A program made the translations under genes and the position numbers. This document shows positions 32,771 to 39,732 of a DNA stretch of 39,732 nt, in pieces. The stretch lies in the NCBI GenBank assembly GCA_015680685.1, contig MNCI01030886.1:323910-363641 (forward strand). Reading direction: 5' to 3'. Below the pieces are notes generated by a model. It saw only the letters and a program-made list of their open reading frames with translations, was not told where the DNA came from and made no database searches. This DNA comes from Gnetum montanum. Its lineage: Eukaryota; Streptophyta; Gnetopsida; Gnetales; Gnetaceae. The number at the start of each line of letters is the position of its first letter. Positions within the stretch are counted from its first letter, which is position 1.

Positions 32771-32790
32771 GTCTTTGGCAATGGTGCCAA
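32771..32790 (-). other. Primer binding site, tRNA-Asp-like
   Basis: On the minus strand directly after the 5' LTR: TTGGCACCATTGCCAAAGAC. The Athila/Tat-type PBS reads TGGCGCCGTTGCC; here both CpG positions have become CpA, as deamination of methylated DNA would produce. The tRNA assignment rests on this resemblance. Confidence 0.65.
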
Positions 32791-33621
32791 TGATGAGCGG
32801 CGAGGTACCCCTATGCTCAACCATACGAATATGAGCATTACACACGATCCGGTCGAACTCTGAGGACTAAGTGCTTATGCACCTTCACAGAACAAGGATG
32901 GGTTAGGTGATCGTTGTCTTCCCAAGCTTATTCATATGACACGATTATATGGTTAAGTAAACTTAAGGTATATGATTTTTATGCTTTTTATGTTTTATGT
33001 CTTGGTGCTAAAGAAGGAAGAAGTGAATTAATTGAATAACTAATTTGAATTAACTAATCAGCTAGGTCCTAACTAGTCCTAACACCAACATTTGTTCCCA
33101 CTTTCCGTACACATCATGAACCAGTGCAACACTACTGGGATTACCAAACGCTAGTCGTTACTGGGTTACCAAGTGTTCCATGCATGCCCGAAGTGGTCGT
33201 ATTGAGTGTGCTTACTTGTGAAAATTAATGAATTAATAAAAGCAGCATTAATTAACTAATGAAAGCATTAAAAAATTGTAAATAGCATTAAGGGTGAAAG
33301 ATAAGCTATTCTGAATGTTGCAAGGTTTATCATAAAGTTCGTCTTTATTTCCGGACACAAGGTGTGCTCAGGTACACAATGCTCAAATAAAGATCCGTTC
33401 GCTTTATAACTCCTACTGTGGGCACTCAGAAATCATTCTAACTCTAAGAGGGAGAAATTACAAGAGTTTGGGTAAGGGACTAAGAACTAATTGCCAAACC
33501 AAGTGCGCCCGCCTCTTATGTATAGGCAACGAGATAGGTCTCGATATCAAATGTCCGATATCGCTTGGCAGGATCTGATATCACGGACCTAATATCGCGG
33601 ACGCCATATCACGGCTCATCA
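32791..33621 (-). repeat. 5' LTR of the complete element
   Basis: Begins TGATGAGCGG and ends CTCATCA; 831 bp. In about 375 aligned bases I count about 36 differences from the 3' LTR, nearly all of them transitions. The GATATC series is present at about 33540-33610 in a partly different state of decay. Confidence 0.92.
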
Positions 33622-33626
33622 GTGGT
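33622..33626. repeat. Target-site duplication, right
   Basis: GTGGT, identical to 23687-23691. It proves that the two LTRs came in as one insertion and not through recombination between elements. Confidence 0.85.
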
Positions 33627-34323
33627 TAAAGATAGCTAATTCTTTAATGATACAGTGATTAGTTTGAAGGACCCTTATAACATAGCCTAACCTAGTGTTG
33701 CTTTGAGTTGGTGAAAAGGTACTAATAATCTATGGGTTCCTTGACTATGTAATATAGTAATTTTTAGTTTCCGCTATAAAGATTTATTCTTAACTATGTT
33801 TGCTATCTTCTTCTATTAGTCTTGTCCTTCATATGTCCCTCATTCCTATGTCTAGAGAAGCAACAATATAATTGAGAAGGATTTCAATATTGGAAGTGTG
33901 AAATGAAAAGTAAATACACTTGTTAAAATGGCTTAAAATATGGATGCTAGGTCTAATTTTGAAACCCCTTAATGTGAGTGGTTTCATTTTGTAAATACAC
34001 ATATATTTAAGAATTAGCTGATAAGCAAACTCATTTTTTGCAACCAAACTATATATTCAGCTTTGTAAATACTCTAAGGTACCATTTCTAGGACATTTAT
34101 GGACATGCTTTGACACAATATAATAAAGTGTTAACCTAGTGAATAGTAAGACTCTTGTAATAAAGTGGTACCCTCTTGATTTGGTAATTCCAAGCGATGT
34201 TTCCAAGTGATGTGTTTGAGTTTGCAGAAATTTAACCTTTAAAAACGTTGGCTTCACCGTTCATAGCATCGGTTGGGCCTCCGATCTCTGTCATTATAAT
34301 GACTCTGATGATTAATGTTTGTA
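33627..34323. other. Upstream region of the F-box gene
   Basis: AT-rich, with no gene. It contains a SINE-like fragment at 34127-34235. The promoter of the F-box gene should lie here, but I cannot single out a TATA box. Confidence 0.45.
34127..34235 (+). repeat. tRNA-derived SINE-like fragment
   Basis: gtgttaacctagtgaatagtaa (A-box-like), tttggtaattccaagcgatg and gtgtttgagtttgcag (B-box-like) match the copy at 14258, with about 25 extra bases between the boxes. It ends roughly 90 bases before the F-box start codon, so it may be part of the promoter. Confidence 0.45.
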
Positions 34324-34448
34324 ATGGCACAGCTACGTTTCAACAGTTCCTCCTGTGACCTTATCCTTCAACTGCCTTGCCATCTTCTCAGAAAAATCTT
34401 TTGTCAGCTCGATCACGTTGATTTAATGCACTGCTCCTTGGTTTGCAG
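34324..34448 (+). CDS. F-box gene exon 1
   Basis: Starts MAQLRFNSSSCDLILQLPCH. I choose the ATG at 34324 because its context gtaATGGC is better than that of the in-frame ATG at 34315 (ttaATGTT). Donor TGCAG/gtaccc after 34448 splits the Arg codon of LVCR. Confidence 0.7.
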
Positions 34449-37400
34449 GTACCCACACAATGTCCGTCTTGCAATTCAATTCTGTATGCAAGCAGTGTGC
34501 TTTTACTGCTGAATCTACTCCTCTCATAATTTAGAATTATCAGCACTGTTCATAGTTTTTGAATTTTTGCACTCTCCAATCATTTGCAAGAATTGAACTG
34601 TCAAAGCTCTGATTATTTTGGCAGTTTTTTTTTTTCTTTTAGAACAATTCGAAGTTTTATAAAGCTTTCAATGGTCTTACGACACCGAGGTCATCAATAA
34701 TGTTTGAAGGATCTTGCGAGAATGGTCAGGCACCTGTGCACACACCCCGGGATCCTTAAAAAACCCCAAGTTTTTTAAAGCCTCCTTAGAAATTGCTGCA
34801 AACAATTTTAAAAACTTTTGGAAACCGAATATTTAGGGCCAAACTAGCAGAAAGAGATGGAGAAGTCAATAATAAAAAGGAGGAAAAACTGTTGATCCTC
34901 ACCTTGTAATACAAATAGAAGGAAAAAATACAGTGATCTAAAAGCCTATTGCAGGAGTAATTCCTCCTTCATAAACAATATATAACGTGTTCCCTTTCTA
35001 ATTACTTGCCTTTGCTTCCTTAGAACAAGACTACCCAACTGTCTTTGAATAATGGGTTGTATTCTAATGTATATGTCTCCTATATTTATGACAGGCATTC
35101 ATGGGCTATGAATTTGTTTCTAGCTACTTCTCATATGCATCTACTTCGATAGAATCATATTGGAATTCTATCTACAATCATAATGAACACCTCGTTATTG
35201 AGCTGATTTTGAAAGTTGGTACGTTCCTAGGATTTACACGCTTAAAGAATCATGCAATGAAGGAAAACAAGTTAATTATACGTTACTGCAGAACCTCTAT
35301 GAGGATGATGATACTGTTTTTAGGGAGATCATTTTAGCAAATTTAGCTAAATATTGCATTACTATTTTTGTAAATGTGGGCTCATTACTTAGGGATATCA
35401 AAGACAAGTTTTCTTGAGTGAAATCTTGCAACCGTGAAATATATTAGTAGCTAAGAATTTATGGATTTTTTTGAAAGCCTGAGTGAGTTTAGGGAAATAG
35501 AATTAAGCTTCTTTGAAATGGTACGAAAGTACTGATATCCTTATTATATCAGGTGATTAAAAAATGCAAGATTTGATACATGCAAAAAATTTCCAGTGAA
35601 GTATATCTCACCAGAGAAGCACGTTGTCGACATGAGGATGAACACAGCCAGGATTTTTAAGCGTTTATGAATATCAGTATTCACAAATGCAGCCCTTAGT
35701 GCCCAAGTTGGTGACTAGTTTTCAAATTGGAATTTTGGCCAATACAACTCAAATTAGCTGAATTGTGTCGTGAGCTTCTAGTGACTAGCCACTTTATTTT
35801 CATGTTTGCCACTTTTTAATGACTTGTATCCCAGAAGTCATTAGTCCAATCTCAATGAATTAGACTGATATCTACAGGTATTGGAGAAAATAAAATGGCT
35901 GAGACTAAATTCTGTCAAGTAGGTGCCTACATTTTCATAGTTTCTGCATCGATGTAATAAAATATTTGAGTTTCAGTTTGTCACTTTTAGAACTACTTGT
36001 ATAAACCGTGATTCTTAAAGCTGTTAAAAAAAAAAACATATTAGTGAAAATTCAATCATTAAGTAAACATGTTTCAGGTAAATTTTTGTTAGTTTTCATT
36101 TGCTTTTTATCTATCTCTGCTTAGTAATCAGTTAGAATCAATACCATGAGTTAGAATAGTTAGGTTTTTGTTGTAAATAAACTCTTGTTTGGAACAGTTC
36201 TTTTTCTTGCCACTTGTTTTAAGGTTCTGATAGTGATTATGCCTTACTAATTGGCAGGGTTTCTCAATGGTTTTAAAACCTCAATTTTAATCACAACCTA
36301 AGCTAATAAATTGTCCCCCAAAATGCAAGATATGTATGGTACAAATCTAAATTGCCATTCAATACTAGTGTTTGTGTTGTGACATGCTATTTTAGATTAA
36401 ATGAAAATATCCAAGCAGCTATGCAAGTAGTGGCACTAGCCATAGCAACATCCATGCCATCTGTTGATTTGTTGTTGGACAAGGGGAACCGTGCTCATAT
36501 CTCAGATTTGTTAAAATACAAGTGTTCTTCATGGGTGTGTCACTCATATTCTCTTGATAGGCTATAGATATCAGAAAAGAGGTTGCTAATTTCCTGTTTA
36601 GAAGTAGATGAGCTAGGTTCTTTCAGTTTTGTTTTAGGTAGTTGGATCCTTGGATGGCAGTTAGGAGCGTGGAACCAATGGTGTGTTGTGCTTGACTCTA
36701 AAGAGATACTAAGAAGCTTTGGATGCCATTTAGCAAGGTGCAGGTTTGTCATGCAGAAAACAGAATTTCCTAATGAGCATAAAGTTCTCTGTTCATTTTA
36801 CCATGGTTTTTTCCTTCTTGACCGGATGTTTGTTATGAATATGCCTTTTTTGCATACATCTTGTGAGCAATATGTTCATTGCATGAATGAACAAATTTGA
36901 TGAATAACTATTTCCATCTTACTGGCATTAATTATTTTACACCTTAGCTAACAAGTCACACCTCATGGATGACCAGTCACAAAATAGTTATTGCAATTAA
37001 CATAGATTCTTGGTCACTCACAAATTAGTCATTAAAAGATATGCTTAGATGTTTCATATTGAAGTTGTAAAATTACAGAAATTGTACTTTGGTCTTGTGA
37101 AATTCAGAGATTATGGTACCAGGTACACAGCTCAGTATAGTAAATCATTATTAAATCCTTCGCCTACATTTTTGGGTTAGCCCATGTTGATATGATAAAG
37201 GTACAAAAATAATGATCATGGTCATCTTTTTCTTCTTAAGTTTGATGATTTTGTACCTTAGTAGTAACTTATTGTCCTGTTAAATAATAAGATACATGTT
37301 TGGATTTGACATGTAGCACATGCTTGGATTCAATGGGTTGGGGTCTACCATAACAAGCCTAACAACCTCTTTTGCTTCTATATGCTAAAATGGAGACGCT

Positions 37401-37695
37401 TATGAAAGTAGTGCCTTGGCCTATTTGCAACTCATAGTGCATGTTGGTTATGAATCTTAATTCAGTGACCTGAAGAGCTATGGCTATAACAATTGATTAG
37501 GTTTTTCAAATTGGATATTCACAATTTTGATTTTAAATTTGCTGTAGGCAGTGGTATTTGGACTCTGCAGAGCTGAGAGAGGCTTGGAAAGCTGAGTATA
37601 TGGATGCTTGCATTATAAAAGGATTTAATATTAAGCGAGGTGAACATCCTCCTCGGGCAAGGTTAGAAGCATATATCTCTGGTTTATTGGATTAG
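34324..37695 (+). CDS. F-box protein gene, two exons around a 3.1-kb intron
   Basis: Exon 1 (34324-34448) and exon 2 (37548 to 37661 or 37695) join through GT-AG borders. The joined text is a normal F-box: LPCHLLRKIFCQLDHVDL, CSLVCR/QWY, followed by ELREAWKAEYMDACIIKGF. F-box proteins bind SKP1 and bring substrates to SCF ubiquitin ligases. No substrate-binding domain is visible. Exon 2 either reads on to TAG at 37693-37695, giving a protein of about 90 residues, or splices at CAAG/gttaga after 37661 to exons beyond the part I can read. The family subtype is unknown to me. No lesion is seen in the two exons. Confidence 0.7.
34625..34780 (-). mobile_element. Possible LINE 3' end in the F-box intron
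   Basis: A run of T (34625-34635) followed by sequence that, on the minus strand, ends gttctaaaagaaaaaaaa, as a poly(A)-tailed retroelement would. The text before the tail (about 34640-34780) is not similar to the LINE at 5426. No coding part is recognisable and the limit is approximate. Confidence 0.3.
34781..37547 (+). other. Remaining intron of the F-box gene
   Basis: AT-rich DNA between the F-box exons. Short open stretches near 35101-35337, 36352-36567 and 36583-36900 have no recognisable domain and are not needed to complete the F-box, so I leave them out as genes. Confidence 0.5.
37548..37695 (+). CDS. F-box gene exon 2
   Basis: Acceptor gctgtag before 37548. The first base completes the Arg codon, then QWYLDSAELREAWKAEYMDA and a basic ...GFNIKRGEHPPRAR end. 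It is open to TAG at 37693-37695; a weak donor at 37662 (AAG/gttaga) would shorten it to 37661. Confidence 0.65.
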
Positions 37696-38783
37696 TATTC
37701 AAAGATCAGATTATAAATATTCTTCTGTGCTGATATATTTCAAAAGAACTTTTGAAATTTCAAGTAATATATATTTATATCCATACTGTTGGAAAGCATG
37801 GTGTTATTACCATTTTTTAAAAGATGGTATATACATGTTATTATGTTTGTTTAGAGCATACCTAATATATATCCTAAAAATCTTGAAATTAGTAATTTTT
37901 TAAAACCTTAAATTTTGCAATTTCTTCGGTGACATGTTCCGAGGACTGGAGAAACTTGTAAAAATTCAGCCATCGAACATTAGAGGAATACAATAAATTT
38001 CTTATGCACAGGTAGCCGGCATACTTTGTTTCCTTTGGACTATTACTCCATGTTAGTTGGACTATAAAGCGATGGAATACAATTTTTCCGTTATTAATTT
38101 AAATTTTCAGTCCCAAACAAAAATTTGCATCTAAATAATTTCTAGCTTCCCTGAGCTTTCACAAGTAAGTTTTTAAAAATAATTTTCCCTTTTCACCTTC
38201 TCTATCGTTTTTGTAAAACTTTATGCTTTAGGAGTGGTGTGAACACTTTTTCCTTTAATGGAAATATTCTTATTGGTCGTTCCACTTTTAACTTTAGATT
38301 TTTCATTAAATTGCTATACTGTAAAATTTATTGTCTTTTAGATTTACCAGTCTTTCATTCTAAAATCCATGAAAGTTGGAATAATAAATAATATTTTATT
38401 TTTAGTAATTAACTCTAGCTAAAATGCTAGGAGATCATGGAGGCCACTACCTATTTTTTAGCATTTGGTTAGCTCCTTGCTAACCTAAACTTTTGATTGT
38501 TATAGTTAATGTTTTTTTTGAAATACCTTTCAATGTTATGTTTATTTTTAAGTAGCTACAAGAAACCATTATACATTTTTAAAAAGTTGATACCAAATAA
38601 TTTTTTAAGGTATTTTACTCTTTAAAAAATTATATATAAAATATCCCTCTTGCACATTCATTAAATAAGCCACTTTAACACATTCATTATTGTAAAAATA
38701 AATTTTCATTTATGTACACATTGAACAATCTTCTTCTAAGAAAAATAGATAATTTGTGAACATTGGGATATAAAAAGAATTAC
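37696..38783. other. AT-rich DNA, no gene seen
   Basis: Intron or 3' flank of the F-box gene. There is one small perfect hairpin, ggttagc (38467-38473) and gctaacc (38479-38485), with a 5-base loop. Nothing else is recognisable. Confidence 0.5.
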
Positions 38784-39240
38784 CTAGTCCACTATATGGA
38801 CCAAGTGAGTCAAGGCTTTTTTGGTTGTAACTTGGTCTTGCACTAAGACCTTGATAGCAATGGGAGGTTTAGCTAGACCATTGATGTTTTTGACCTCCCT
38901 CCTGCATGCAAGATCACAATTGTATTTCTCCACTAATTGTTGCTTCCACCATTCACGTTCCATGCTTGTAATGGTGTCAATGAGTGCTTTGATTTGGGCC
39001 ATGGACTTTGTGTATGCCTAACCCATTGCGTACATGTCTATTTGCTCCCTTGCTTCCTACCTTGAGCCTTCCATGATATGCATTGACAAATCTCTTTGGT
39101 GAAAGCCATCATTTGAATGGTGGTGGGCTATTTTCATGTACCTCTCATGATGATGTTCAACGATTCATGGGCTCTTTGTCTCCATTTGGCCATCTTCTTT
39201 AAAATGTTTGAAATATAGGCATAGGTTTGAAATTTGGTGT
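38784..39240 (-). pseudogene. Unrecognised ORF remnant, probably retroelement-derived
   Basis: The frame 39002-38784 (72 codons, MAQIKALIDTITSMEREWWK ...) continues upstream, with three stops, to about 39210 (HHERYMKIAHHH, DLSMHIMEG, EAREQIDMYAMG). The text is charged and helix-prone. It lies against the truncated gypsy end at 39298. It matches nothing in the other two gypsy copies, so it belongs to a different element or gene. I do not recognise it. Confidence 0.35.
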
Positions 39241-39297
39241 AAAAGATTTGAATAATGCTACCCAATTTTGAATCGATCTAAATGAAAACTCGTCCTC

Positions 39298-39732
39298 ATC
39301 ATACCCCCATGACTAAATGAAAACTCGTCCTCGAGTTCCTTACAAAATATTGGGAAGGTATGGAATTATTGAGGTGAATGGAATTAATGGGATGACATGT
39401 GAATGGATCATCATTACAAGACTTGACAAAATTGGTGTTCATGACAACAAGGGTGAACACCTTATTACATTAACATCAGGCTGTATTTGGCAGCTTGAGA
39501 GAAAGAGAGAGAGAAAGAAGTGTTGTTGTTGCCAACGCCAAAATTGCGCCTTTCGTTGTCCATCCGTAAGCGCATCATCGATCTTGCCCTTGCATAGCTG
39601 CTTCCAGCACTGCTCCATTCCAAGTGTTTGTTCTAGATCCAATTTGTTGTTGTATGATCGCCATATGCACACACAACACAATTTTATATTAGCAAGGGTA
39701 AATGAATCATCATGTAATTAATACCTTGCTTC
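39298..39732 (-). mobile_element. Third copy of the gypsy family, entering from the right
   Basis: From the LTR stump (catca) and PPT at 39302-39310 the sequence follows 24534-24990: actaaatgaaaactcgtcct, cgagttccttacaaaatatt, a GA-rich run near 39497-39518 and ttagcaagggta near 39690. It is the non-coding 3' region of a minus-strand element whose pol genes would lie beyond the window. The LTR itself is missing on the left. A 35-bp unit is duplicated at the junction. Confidence 0.8.

Larger units (their letters stand above)
23692..33621 (-). mobile_element. Complete but dead Ty3/gypsy retrotransposon
   Basis: Nearly 9.9 kb with two LTRs, perfect GTGGT target duplication, PBS, PPT, and gag-PR-RT-RH-IN on the minus strand. 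That domain order is Ty3/gypsy. A tRNA-Asp-like PBS and a gag with a CPGHG motif suggest the Athila/Tat (OTA) side, not the chromoviruses; no chromodomain is visible. About 1.8 kb of non-coding DNA lies between integrase and 3' LTR. Every domain has stops, frameshifts or lost catalytic residues, so it cannot move by itself. LTR differences (about 10% by eye) point to an old insertion. Confidence 0.92.

Noticed and set aside
35101-35337. Possible middle exon of the F-box gene (begins after an acceptor-like acag)
   Set aside because: The F-box is continuous from exon 1 to exon 2 without it, and its text shows no domain.
36352-36900. Two open stretches in the F-box intron
   Set aside because: No recognisable motif, and the joined F-box would be broken by inserting them.
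38467-38485. Hairpin ggttagc/gctaacc as a terminator or small RNA
   Set aside because: A 7-bp stem alone in AT-rich plant DNA is expected by chance.

Overview
The window looks like nuclear DNA of a seed plant, probably a gymnosperm or another plant with a large, transposon-rich genome. This is an inference from split genes with long AT-rich introns, decayed Ty3/gypsy and LINE elements that fill most of the space, nested insertions, and plant-only gene families. No rRNA, intact tRNA, CRISPR or prokaryotic feature is visible.

Layout. 329-4110 is a short non-autonomous LTR retrotransposon on the minus strand. It has two ~0.93 kb LTRs, a primer binding site, a polypurine tract and one long unrecognised 431-codon reading frame. 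5426 to about 8250 is a decayed minus-strand LINE with endonuclease and reverse transcriptase remnants. 8836-12739 (plus strand) holds the last six exons of the largest subunit of RNA polymerase V (NRPE1): the tail of the polymerase domain, a W/GW-rich linker that would bind Argonaute, and a C-terminal DeCL domain. Splice sites and exons are well kept, but the linker exon carries two in-frame stops and a 4-bp tandem duplication that shifts the frame.

14938 to about 22870 is an old Ty3/gypsy element (minus strand) that has lost its gag end. Its 3' LTR is split by a 968-bp solo LTR (15504-16471). 23692-33621 is a complete relative of the same family, with two LTRs, a perfect 5-bp target duplication (GTGGT), a PBS and PPT, and gag-PR-RT-RH-IN in Ty3/gypsy order, all decayed. 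A third copy of the family enters at the right edge (about 39298-39732).

34324-37695 (plus strand) carries two exons of an F-box gene, split inside the F-box by a ~3.1 kb intron. Three tRNA-derived SINE-like pieces lie at about 8.55, 14.27 and 34.13 kb.

How the parts relate. Pol V works in RNA-directed DNA methylation, which silences elements like those around it here. The two LTRs of the complete element differ almost only by transitions, and several catalytic Asp codons in it have become Asn codons, as expected for long-methylated DNA. The most unusual sequence signals are: arrays of short palindromes in the LTRs (a 20-bp-spaced AGACGTCT series and a GATATC series); the open frame kept inside an element whose LTRs have diverged by about 12%; the lesions clustered in one NRPE1 exon; and a ~88-bp module that is single in one element and fourfold in its relative.
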